64,000 nt of DNA, from NCBI RefSeq assembly GCF_022095675.1, contig NZ_JAHYSG010000038.1:33802-97801 (forward strand). The letters run 5' to 3'. Source of the DNA: Dactylosporangium sp. AC04546. Lineage in GTDB: Bacteria > Actinomycetota > Actinomycetes > Mycobacteriales > Micromonosporaceae. A model generated the notes under the pieces. It worked only from the letters and a program-made list of their open reading frames with translations, made no database searches and was not told the DNA's origin. Position numbers and translations under genes: made by a program. The first letter of the stretch is position 1; every line of letters begins with the position of its first letter. Positions 24,550 through 33,500 of this stretch are shown one piece after another.

Positions 24550-25731
24550 GTGCACAAGGCACGACTCGCGTTACTCACCGGGACGCACCTGGTGAACGAC
24601 CTGTACCAAGGGGTGATCCCCGCCATGCTGCCGTTCCTGATGACGGAGCGGCACTACGGATACGCCGCGGTCTCCGGCCTCGCGTTCGCGGCCAGCGGCG
24701 TCTCCAGCCTCTTCCAGCCGCTGTTCGGCATCGTCGCCGACCGGGGGAACCGCTCCTGGCTGGTGCCGGCCGGCTTCTGCACGGCGGCGTCCGGCGTCGT
24801 CGCCGCCGGCCTGGCCACCTCGTACCCGCTGACCTGGCTGTGGCTGGCCGTCGCCGGCATCGGCATCGCCGCCTTCCACCCGCCGGCGACCAGCCAGGCC
24901 CGGCTCGCCGGCGGCACCTCCCAGCGCGCCATGAGCGTGTTCTCGGTCGGCGGCACGCTCGGCGGGGCGCTCGCGCCCGGCCTGGTGACGCTCGTCATCG
25001 GCCGGCTGGGCTTCGGCGGCAGCCCGCTGCTGGCCGTCCCCGCCGCGGTCATGGCCGTGATCTGGCTGCTGCGGCGCCGGACCCCGGGCGGCGCACCCGG
25101 CACCGCCCAGAAGACCGCCGCCGCGGCGCCCGCCCGCGCGGACGACTGGCGGGCGTTCGGCCGGCTCGTCGTGGTCATCATCGGCTGGTCGATCCCGTTC
25201 GTCACCGTGACGTCGCTGATCTCCCTGCACGCCCAGCGCGACCTCGGGCGATCGACCGCGGCCTCGGCCGCCGTGCTCACCTGCTTCACCGCGGCCGGCG
25301 CGGCCGGCACCCTGCTCGGCGGCTGGGCCGGCGACCGCTACGGCCGGCTGGTCGCGCTGCGGACCGGCTTCCTCGTGTCGCTGCCGGCCCTGGCCGCGGT
25401 CGCCTGGGCACCCACGTACGTGGTGCTGGCCGTGGCCGCGACGGTCCTCGGCACCGGCATGTTCCTGCCGTTCGCGGCCCAGGTGACCCTCGCGCAGGAC
25501 TACCTGCCGAGCCGCCCCGGCACGGCCAGCGGCCTGACCCTGGGCCTGGCGATGGCGGCCGGCGGGCTGTGCGCGCCGCTGTTCGGCCGACTCGCCGACG
25601 CCGGCGGCCTGCGGACCACGTTCTGGGTGCTCGTCGCCGTGTTCGCCGGCTGCGTGGTCCTCGCGCTGCGCCTGGCCGACCCGCTGCGCGCGACGCCGGC
25701 CCCGCACGAGGTCCTAGCCGCGCAGCGCTGA
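24550..25731 (+). CDS. MFS transporter, fosmidomycin-resistance (Fsr) type
   Basis: 393 residues with 12 TM helices. The start GTG 24550 follows GAGGAG. The opening GTHLVNDLYQGVIPAMLPFL is the signature of the Fsr branch of the major facilitator family (HLxxDxxxxxxPxLLP). The motif-A-like loop ADRGNRSWLVPAG lies between TM2 and TM3, and GDRYGRLVALRTG between TM8 and TM9. It probably exports a drug or metabolite by proton antiport. Control is by the divergent FadR-type regulator. The 3' end overlaps the convergent DUF916 gene by 18 bp. Confidence 0.9.
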   Translation: MHKARLALLTGTHLVNDLYQGVIPAMLPFLMTERHYGYAAVSGLAFAASGVSSLFQPLFGIVADRGNRSWLVPAGFCTAASGVVAAGLATSYPLTWLWLAVAGIGIAAFHPPATSQARLAGGTSQRAMSVFSVGGTLGGALAPGLVTLVIGRLGFGGSPLLAVPAAVMAVIWLLRRRTPGGAPGTAQKTAAAAPARADDWRAFGRLVVVIIGWSIPFVTVTSLISLHAQRDLGRSTAASAAVLTCFTAAGAAGTLLGGWAGDRYGRLVALRTGFLVSLPALAAVAWAPTYVVLAVAATVLGTGMFLPFAAQVTLAQDYLPSRPGTASGLTLGLAMAAGGLCAPLFGRLADAGGLRTTFWVLVAVFAGCVVLALRLADPLRATPAPHEVLAAQR

Positions 25732-26694
25732 CTCGCGGCCCTCGGCGCGGGCGTGGTCGAGCATCGCGTCGAGGCGGCGCCGGCGGGTCCGGCGCTGGTT
25801 GCGCAGCGCGAACACCAGGCCTACGAGCGCGGCCAGGAGCAGCAGCTGCGACCACGGCAGGGCCCACGCGGTCGCGGTCGTGGTGACGGTGTTCGCGGCG
25901 ACCGGGCCGGCGCCGGTGTCGCCGAGCACGACCGGGGTGAGCGTCACCGTCGTGCGCACGCGGCCGAAGGGCCACACTCCACCGACCCGCACGTCGGCCT
26001 GGTGGGTGCCCTTCGGCAGCAGCTCCCCCACGTCCGCCGTGGCCGAGCCGCCGCCGGCCGACACCCGGCCCTGCCCGGAGAGCCACACGTTGCCGGTGTT
26101 CGTGACGGTGTACGTGACGTGGGCGCGGCCCGGGCGGAACGGGTTCCAGGAGCGCTCGTAGCTCGTGGTCAGGCCGGTCACCGACAGCGTCGCGGCCGGG
26201 GTGCCGCTGGCTCGCAGCATGAGCCGGAAGCCGACCCGGCTCTCGACGTTGACCTGGCCGCCGGCCGACGTGACCGTCGCCGCGATCCCGGCCGGGTGGT
26301 CGCCCGGCGTGGCGCCGGCCGGGGCGGTGATGGTGAACGGGACGACGACCGTCTCCTTCGCGCCGACCCGCACGGTCGGCTGGACGGCGACCCAGGTACC
26401 GCCGTCGACCGACGCGCGGTCGGACGGCAGCATGTTGAACCGGCCCTTGTCGGTGAGGTACCCGTCGGCCGCCTTCAGCGCGAAGACCGCGGTGGTGTCG
26501 CCGAAGTTGCGCACCGCCAGGTGCTCGGTCACCGCCTGGCCCGGGTCGAGCGTGCGCTCGATCCAGCGGCGGCCGTCGGGCCCGCCCGGGGTGGCCGGCT
26601 GGACGGTCCAGGTGACGGTGTCCTCGGGCGCGGCGTGGGCCGGGGCGGCCGGCACCAGTACGAGCACGGCGACGAGGGCGAGCAGGCGGCGCAT
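25714..26694 (-). CDS. DUF916-like (WxL-interacting-type) surface protein
   Basis: 326 residues. It has a signal peptide (1-21), two tandem Ig-like beta domains (about 25-155: NFGDTTAVFALKAADGYLT... VPFTITAPAGATPGDHPAGI; and 160-265: YTVTNTGNVWLSGQGRVSAG), one TM helix (about 277-297) and a basic cytoplasmic tail (RNQRRTRRRRLD). This is the architecture of the DUF916 proteins, which in Firmicutes hold WxL proteins at the cell surface. It is the last gene of the glycoside hydrolase operon and follows a WxL-like gene by 51 bp. Confidence 0.8.
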   Translation of the reverse strand: MRRLLALVAVLVLVPAAPAHAAPEDTVTWTVQPATPGGPDGRRWIERTLDPGQAVTEHLAVRNFGDTTAVFALKAADGYLTDKGRFNMLPSDRASVDGGTWVAVQPTVRVGAKETVVVPFTITAPAGATPGDHPAGIAATVTSAGGQVNVESRVGFRLMLRASGTPAATLSVTGLTTSYERSWNPFRPGRAHVTYTVTNTGNVWLSGQGRVSAGGGSATADVGELLPKGTHQADVRVGGVWPFGRVRTTVTLTPVVLGDTGAGPVAANTVTTTATAWALPWSQLLLLAALVGLVFALRNQRRTRRRRLDAMLDHARAEGRESALRG

Positions 26695-26745
26695 GGCGGT
26701 GAACCTTTCCGCGGAGGGGGCCGGTCGCCCGGCCCCCGTTGACGG

Positions 26746-27372
26746 TTACTCGAAGAGGGACAGGGTGAGGGTGGCGGTGTACTGGCCCGCGGCCACGTCG
26801 GCCGGGGTGCGCAGGTACAGGTCGGCGTTGACCGCGTACGAGTCGCCGGCGACCGCCGCCGAGTCGAACGTGGAGACGAGCAGCTCCTGGTCGGTGAGGC
26901 CGACGTTGTTGCCGGGCTGGGTCGGGTCGTCCAGGACGGTGACGACCTCTTCGCCCTCGGTGACCAGGCCGCCGCTCTCGCCACCGTCGACGAGGTGCGG
27001 CTTCCAGCCGAGGTGGTCGGCGGTGATCGGGGCCTGCCCGGCCGAGCCGGTGAAGTTCGTCGAGCTGCCCAGCACCGCCCAACTGGCGCCGGGCGGCACC
27101 TCCTCTGCGGTGCGGGTGTCGGTGACGGTCACCGTCGGCAGGGTGCCGGTGAACTGGCGCACCAGCAGGGTCGAGCCGTTCTCGGCCAGCGCGACGGCGT
27201 TGCCGGCGACGCTGAGGGCGAGGACGCCGGGTTCGTGGATCTCGGCGATGTCGACGGTGACCTGCACGCCGGCGGAGTCACCGTCCTCGGCGTGGGCGGC
27301 CGCCGGGAAGACGGCCACACTCGCCAGGACGGCACCGGCGGTCACCAGATGCAGTCGGGTACGGGCGTTCAT
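26746..27372 (-). CDS. WxL-like secreted cell-surface protein
   Basis: 208 residues. A signal peptide (1-28, PAAAHAE) precedes a beta-rich domain: VQVTVDIAEIHEPGVLALSV, VTVTDTRTAEEVPPGASWAVLG, and at the end ADLYLRTPADVAAGQYTATL. The overall layout and the closing 'P.D.aaG.Yta.Lt.sl' strand match WxL-domain proteins of low-GC Gram-positives, but no WxL tripeptide pair is present, so binding would differ. Together with the downstream DUF916 protein it forms a presumptive surface pair. It sits 18 bp after the GH43 gene in one operon. Confidence 0.65.
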   Translation of the reverse strand: MNARTRLHLVTAGAVLASVAVFPAAAHAEDGDSAGVQVTVDIAEIHEPGVLALSVAGNAVALAENGSTLLVRQFTGTLPTVTVTDTRTAEEVPPGASWAVLGSSTNFTGSAGQAPITADHLGWKPHLVDGGESGGLVTEGEEVVTVLDDPTQPGNNVGLTDQELLVSTFDSAAVAGDSYAVNADLYLRTPADVAAGQYTATLTLSLFE

Positions 27373-27390
27373 TGCGGGGGATCTCCTTAC

Positions 27391-30300
27391 CTAGGCGCAG
27401 CTCTGCACGGTGTACGAGGCGGTGCTGGTCGTGGTGACGGTGGTACCGCCGACGACGCCGGTGGCCCGGACGGTCACCGACCCGGCCGGCACCGTGGCCG
27501 CCCGCACCGCGAACGACTGGTAGGCGACGGCGCCGGGGGCGACGGCGGTGAAGGACCGGTTGCCGTAGGGGGTCTCGAGGTCGACGCCGATCGCCGCGTC
27601 GTGGTCGTTGCGGGCCTGCACGGCCAGGAACACCTTCCCGGCGATGCAGCGGGGCTGGACGGTGACGGTGACCGGCACGACCGCCGGGCTGGTGCCGGGG
27701 TCGTCGGCGAAGACCCGCCACTCGGTGATCGCGACCGCCGAGTACGTGGTGCCGTTGCCGTTGGCCCGGACGGTGGCCCGCAGCCGCGAGGTGGTGACCG
27801 GGGTGAACGTGACGGTGTTGAACGCGGTGGTGCTGGTGCCGTACGCCGAGGCTCCCGCGACGTCGAGCCACGCGGTGCCGTCCCAGTACTGCAGCGACCA
27901 GCCGTCGGGCTCGGCGACGCCGTCGCCGGTCCCCCGGTTCGAGTCGCGCCAGAACTTCAGCTCGGCGCCGGTGAGCCGGATCGGCCGCGACCACTCGTAC
28001 TGCACCCACTGGGTGGCCGGGCGGGTGCCCGACCAGGTGCCCCAGATCTGGGCCTGGCTCGGGTTGGCCGGGTCGGCGTTGTCGTTGAGCGCGCCGACGC
28101 TGTTCCAGCCGGCGGTGTACGACGCGGTCGGGGTCGCGATCGGCCCCACGTTGCCCGACAGCGGCCCGGACAGGTCGGCCGGGATCGTGACCGTCCTGGC
28201 GGTCTCCAGGTTGCCGGCGTTGTCGAGGGCCCGGAACGTCACGGTGTGCTTGTTCGCGTCGGGCGCGGCGACGGGGCCGGTGTAGGTGGTCCACGCCCCG
28301 GTGTCGACGGCGTACTCGATCCGGGCCACGCCGGAGGTGGCGTCGGTCGCGGCCACCGTGACGGAGCGCCCGTCGACCGTGGCCGAGCTCACCGGTACCG
28401 TGGCATCGATGCGCACCGGAAGACTCACCGGTGCCGACGTGTTCCCGGCCCGGTCGGTGGCCGTCGCGCTCACGGTGTGCTGCCCGTCCCCGGAGACGGT
28501 GACATCGGTGTACCGCACCGGCGACGCGCTCACCGCCGTCCCGCTGTCCACAGTGGACGTGAGGGTCAGCCGGCCGCCGCGGTCGTCGACGCCGGCGACC
28601 CGCACCTTGACCGCCGAGCGGTACCAGCCGCCCGTGCCGGCGCTGCCGTTCGGCGTGAGCGTCAGGGTCGGCGCGGTGACGTCACCGGCGGTGTCGCCGG
28701 GCGAGATGACGGTGACCGTGGCGGACACCCGGCCGGCGGCGTAGCCGAGGACGCCGCCCTGGACCGTGAACGACCCGGGTGCGGCGACCTGCGCGGCGGT
28801 GACGGCGTCCCAGTACACCGGCAGCTGCAGGGTCTCCGGACCGAACGTCACCGGCAGGGTGGCCGGCAGCTCGGTCTCGCCGACCTCGACCGTGATCCCC
28901 GGCGCGGCGACCGGCTGCGACGGCTGAGCGGCGAGGACCTTCCACTCCTCGACGGCGACCGCCGAGTACGTGCTGCCGTTCGTCGAGGCGTTGAACACCG
29001 CGCGGACCTGCGTGGTGGTCACCGCGTCGAACGTGGTGTTCTGGTAGCCCGACGTCGACGTCGGGTAGCCGCTCGGGTTGGGCACGTCGGCCCACTGACC
29101 GGTCGCGAGGTTCCAGTACTGCAGCTTCCAGCTGGCCGGGGCCGCGACACCGACACCGGTGCCCTGCGGCTGGTCGTTCCAGAAGTCGATCTGCGAGCCG
29201 CTGACCCGCACCGGCTGGTCCCAGGTGTACTGCGCCCACTGCTGCGGCGGGTTGCTCCCGGTCCAGGTGCCCCACATGTCCGGCGGCAGCGGGTTGGCCC
29301 GCACGATCTCGTCGTTGAGGGACTTCACCCAGTACTGCGTGGGCACCGGCTCGTTCGAGACGGTCACCTTCGCCTCCTGGGCGATGTTCGCCCGCGGCGT
29401 GCGGTCGCGCTCCTTCTTCGGCGTCTGGGCGACCAGCTTCATCCGCGGCGGGGTGAGCGTGTCGTCCCACTCGACCGTGTCGATCGCCACCGACCGGCGG
29501 AAGTGCCCGCCGCCGACCGCGTCCGCGGTGTGGTAGACGATCCACCACTTGCCCTGGTACTCGAGGATGCCGGGGTGGCTGGTGGTCGAGGAGACCGGCG
29601 CGAGGACGGTGCCCCGGTAGGTCCACGGCCCCTCGGGCGCGGCGGCGGTCGCGTAGGCGATGCAGGCGTGGTAGTTCGCCGGGGTGCACGCCGACGTCGG
29701 GCCGGCGTTGTTGCCGGCGTAGGCCAGGTAGTACGTGGCGCCGCGCTTGAAGATCCAGGGCGCCTCGAAGTAGCCGGTGAGGCCGGTGACGGTCCGCTGG
29801 GTGCCGACCGGCGTCTTCATGTCGGCCTGGAACTCCTGCATGCGCAGGTTGCTGAACGAGCCCCACCAGACGAAGACCCGCTGGCCCTCGACGAGGATCG
29901 TCGGGTCGATGTTGTGGATGGTGTTCGCGACCGGCACCCGCTGCGAGATGATCGGCCCGCCGGCGTGGTCGGTCCACGGCCCGGTCGGGCTGTCGGACAC
30001 GGCGACGCCGATGGCGAACTTGTCCGACGCCGGGCTGTCACGCTCGTTGATCGGGACGTACCAGTAGTAGCGGCCGTCGACGCCCTTGACGACCTGGCCG
30101 GCGTAGGCGCGCCCGGCGGTGGCCCAGGCGAAGACGGTCTCGGGGCGCATGAGCGACGGGTAGTGGGTCCACTGCCCCGACGCCACGTCGCCGGTGCGCA
30201 GCGCGCCCCACTCGTTCATGACGAAGTCGTTGGTGGTGGGGCCGGCCTCGTCGTGGCCGGTGTAGATGTACAGGTCGTCGCCGGCGACGAGTGGCGCCGG

Positions 30301-30450
30301 GTCGGCGGTGTAGTAGCTGCCGTCGGCGAGGATCGGGTTGCCGGCGTGGGTGAAGGTGTACGAGTCGGCGGCGTGGGCCGGCGCGGCGGGCGCGACCAGC
30401 AACCCGGCCGCGACGAGCCCGGCGACGGCCGCTCTCCTCAAGCTGTTCAA
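27391..30450 (-). CDS. Secreted multidomain glycoside hydrolase family 43 enzyme
   Basis: 1019 residues from TTG 30450, chosen for its GAGGAG site. Signal peptide to about 28. Five-bladed beta-propeller GH43 domain (about 30-345), catalytic residues visible: Asp50 (TADPAPL, base), Asp182 (NIDPTI, pKa modulator), Glu229 (GYFEAPWIF, acid). Then a discoidin-like module with WGTW and SWKLQYW motifs (about 355-500), a bacterial Ig (BIG_4-like), an OmpL47-like domain (SGVARIEYAVDTGAWTTYTG), a second discoidin-like module, and a C-terminal beta domain bracketed by two cysteines. GH43 enzymes release L-arabinose or D-xylose from plant arabinan or xylan. Second hydrolase of the operon. Confidence 0.88.
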   Translation of the reverse strand: MNSLRRAAVAGLVAAGLLVAPAAPAHAADSYTFTHAGNPILADGSYYTADPAPLVAGDDLYIYTGHDEAGPTTNDFVMNEWGALRTGDVASGQWTHYPSLMRPETVFAWATAGRAYAGQVVKGVDGRYYWYVPINERDSPASDKFAIGVAVSDSPTGPWTDHAGGPIISQRVPVANTIHNIDPTILVEGQRVFVWWGSFSNLRMQEFQADMKTPVGTQRTVTGLTGYFEAPWIFKRGATYYLAYAGNNAGPTSACTPANYHACIAYATAAAPEGPWTYRGTVLAPVSSTTSHPGILEYQGKWWIVYHTADAVGGGHFRRSVAIDTVEWDDTLTPPRMKLVAQTPKKERDRTPRANIAQEAKVTVSNEPVPTQYWVKSLNDEIVRANPLPPDMWGTWTGSNPPQQWAQYTWDQPVRVSGSQIDFWNDQPQGTGVGVAAPASWKLQYWNLATGQWADVPNPSGYPTSTSGYQNTTFDAVTTTQVRAVFNASTNGSTYSAVAVEEWKVLAAQPSQPVAAPGITVEVGETELPATLPVTFGPETLQLPVYWDAVTAAQVAAPGSFTVQGGVLGYAAGRVSATVTVISPGDTAGDVTAPTLTLTPNGSAGTGGWYRSAVKVRVAGVDDRGGRLTLTSTVDSGTAVSASPVRYTDVTVSGDGQHTVSATATDRAGNTSAPVSLPVRIDATVPVSSATVDGRSVTVAATDATSGVARIEYAVDTGAWTTYTGPVAAPDANKHTVTFRALDNAGNLETARTVTIPADLSGPLSGNVGPIATPTASYTAGWNSVGALNDNADPANPSQAQIWGTWSGTRPATQWVQYEWSRPIRLTGAELKFWRDSNRGTGDGVAEPDGWSLQYWDGTAWLDVAGASAYGTSTTAFNTVTFTPVTTSRLRATVRANGNGTTYSAVAITEWRVFADDPGTSPAVVPVTVTVQPRCIAGKVFLAVQARNDHDAAIGVDLETPYGNRSFTAVAPGAVAYQSFAVRAATVPAGSVTVRATGVVGGTTVTTTSTASYTVQSCA

Positions 30451-30509
30451 GGTGCTCCTCGATGAAGGGGCGGCGGCGCCCAGCCCCGGGCGCCGCCGCT
30501 GCTCAACCA

Positions 30510-33500
30510 CTAACCGCAGCTCAACGCGGTGTACGGGGCGGTGATCTCGGCCGTCACCGGCTGACCGTTGACGGTGCCGGTGACCTTCACCGTCACCGTC
30601 CCGGCCGGCACCGTCGCGCCGCGGGTGTTGAACGCCTGGTAGGCGACCTTGCCCGGGGCGACCCCGGTCACCGTCCGCGACCCGAACGGCGTGACCAGCT
30701 CGATGGTGAGCGGCACGTCGTCGGCGTTGCGGGCGTTGACCGACACGTAGGCGTTGGTCCCGATGCACTGGGTGCGGGCCTGGACCTCGACGTCGAACTG
30801 CGGGGCCGGCTGGCCGGGGACGTCGTAGACCTCCCACTCCTGCACGCCGGGCGCGCCCTTGCCCTCCTCGGTGCCGCTCGCGGTGAGCAGCGCCCGCAGC
30901 TTCGTCGTCGTGACCTTCGTGAACGTGACGGTGTTCCACGCGGTGGCGCTGGTGCCGTACGCCGAGGCGCCGGTCACGTCCTTCCACGCGCTGCCGTCCC
31001 AGTACTGCAGCTTCCAGCTGCTGGGCGGGGCCACCCCGGCGCCGGACTCGTCGAGGTCCTGGGTGAACCAGATCCGGGTCCGGTCGACGGTGACGGGCGC
31101 GCTCCAGTCGAGCTGGATCCACTGCTCGCCGACCTGCGGCCAGGTGTTCCAGACGTCGGTGTTCGGCCCGACCGGCCCGCTCGGCTGCACGCCGTCGGCG
31201 ATGTTGTCGGCGGTGAGCCAGGCCGGCGTGTACGACGCGGACGCCGTCGCCGTGCGGGCGACGTTGACCGGCGCCTGACCCTCGGGCACCTGGACGGAGC
31301 CGGTGGCCGAGGTGTTGCCGGCCTTGTCGACCGAGCGGTAGTCGACGGTCGTGGCCGCCGAGCCGATCGGCACCGGCCCGGCCGCGGCCGTCCAGTCCTG
31401 CGTCACCACACCGCCGACGGTCAGCCGGTACTGCAGCGCCGCGATCCCGGACAGTGCGTCCGTGCCGGTGATCGTCACCGTCCGGCCGGCCTGGTCGAAC
31501 GTGGCCGCCGCCGTCGGGGCGGTGCGGTCGATGCCGACGGTCAGCTCACTGACCGGCGAGACGTTGCCGGCCGCGTCCCGGGCCCGGGCCTTGACGGCGG
31601 TGGCGCCCTCGGCGGACACCGTGACCGGCCCGGTGTAGGCCTGCCACGCCCCGCTGCCGACGGCGACCTCGATCACCGGCGACGCGTCGCGGTTGTCGGT
31701 CGCGGTGACCGTCACCGTGACGTTCGACGACGTCCAGCCGCTCGGCAGGGCCGGGTCGGTGGCGACGACCACGACCGGCGGTGCGGTGTCCTGCGGGCCG
31801 CCGGCCCCGACCACGACGGTCGCCGTGGCGGTCTTGTCGGTGCCGGCCACCTGGCCGCTCACCTCGAAGGTGCCCGCGGCGGCGTACTTCGCGGGGTCGA
31901 TCGCCGCCCAGGTCACGGCGATGCCACTCTGCCGCGAGCCGTCGTTGTAGCCGACCGTGACACCGGCGGGCAGTACCGGAGCCACACCCACCTTCGTCGT
32001 GACCGTGACCGGGTCGACGGTGTTGATCTGCACCGGGTCGCTCCCGCGGACCCACACGTGGGCGGTCGCGGTGAGCGTGGTGCCGGCGACGAAGCCCGAG
32101 ACGGTGAAGTCACCGACCGCGGCCACCTTCGCGGGGTCGATCGCGCCCCACGCCACGGCCACCGGGAGCCGGGTGCCGTCGGCGTACGTGACGTCCACAG
32201 TGGACGGCAGCGTCGGTACGACACCCACCTGGGTCCGGGCGTCGACACCCTGGATGGCGCTCGCGGCGGCCGCGAACACCCGCCACTCGGAGACGCCGAC
32301 CGCCGAGTAGGCGGTGCCGGCCGCGTTCGGCAGCGCGTTGAACGTCGCCCGCAGCCGCGTCGTGGTGACCGGGTCGAACGAGACCTGGTTGGTCCGCCCG
32401 CGCACGGCCGGGTCGAACCCGGTCGCGCCGGTCACGTCGACGAAGGCGGTGCCGTTCCAGTACTGCAGCTTCCACGACTTCGGCACGGCCACGCCGCTGC
32501 CGCCGGTGGTGCTGTCCGACCAGAAGTCGATCGACGCCTTGTCGACCCGGACCGCCTGCGGGAAGTCGTACTGCAGCCACCGGGTGGCCGGCTCACTGCC
32601 GGTCCAGGTGCCCCACAGGTCGGTCTGCGCGCCGCCGGTGAACAGCGACGGCTTGCCGTCGTTGACCGCGTTGACGTTGTTCCAGCCGGCCGTGAAGCTG
32701 GCCGACGCGGTGGCGGTGGAGGCCACGTTGATCTCGCCCTCGGTCAGCGCGGTGGCGTTGACGACGACGTCCTTCGTGGAGGTCCCGACCGTCAGCCGCA
32801 GCGTGTACCGCCCCGACTTGGTGAACCGGGCGACCGTGGTCGGCGCGTCGGCCGGGTCGAAGGCGACCGAGCCGCCGTCCGGCGCGTCGACGACCGTCCA
32901 GGCCGCGGTGAGCGGGTTGCCGGGGTTGCCGTCGTCCTGGGCGAGCCCGATCAGCCGGGCCGAGCCGGCCTGGCTGTAGGACGAGTCGACCCAGGCGTCG
33001 GCGAGCGGGGCGGCGTTGGTGGCGGCCGGCGCGGCGACGCCGGTGCCGAACGCCTGGACCTCCTTGATGCCGGTCTTCGCGCCGGGGGCGTGCTGCACGG
33101 TGATGCGCAGCTTCTTCGCGGTCACCTGCGGGAAGCGGACCTGGTTCAAGTTGCCCCGCGGGTAGGCCGGGAACCGGCTCTGGTTCGCGACCGTCTTCCA
33201 GCCGCTGCCGTCGTCGTACTGGACCGTGAACTGCGCCGGTGGGGCGTAGCCCTGGACCGTCGCGGTGCTCGACGTGTTGTAGAAGTACACCCGCACGTCG
33301 TCGATCTGCTTGTCGCCCTGCAGGTCGATCTCCATCGAGTCCTGGGCGTTGGGCGAGCCGGCGGTACCCCAGAACGGCTCGTTGATCGTCGTGCCGTTCA
33401 GCGCGCCGGACGGGCCGCGGCCGCTCGCCGAGAACGTCGCGGTGGCCGGGCGGCCCTGGGCGATGTTCGCGGTGCCGGTGCTGGCCGGGGCGATGTCGGC

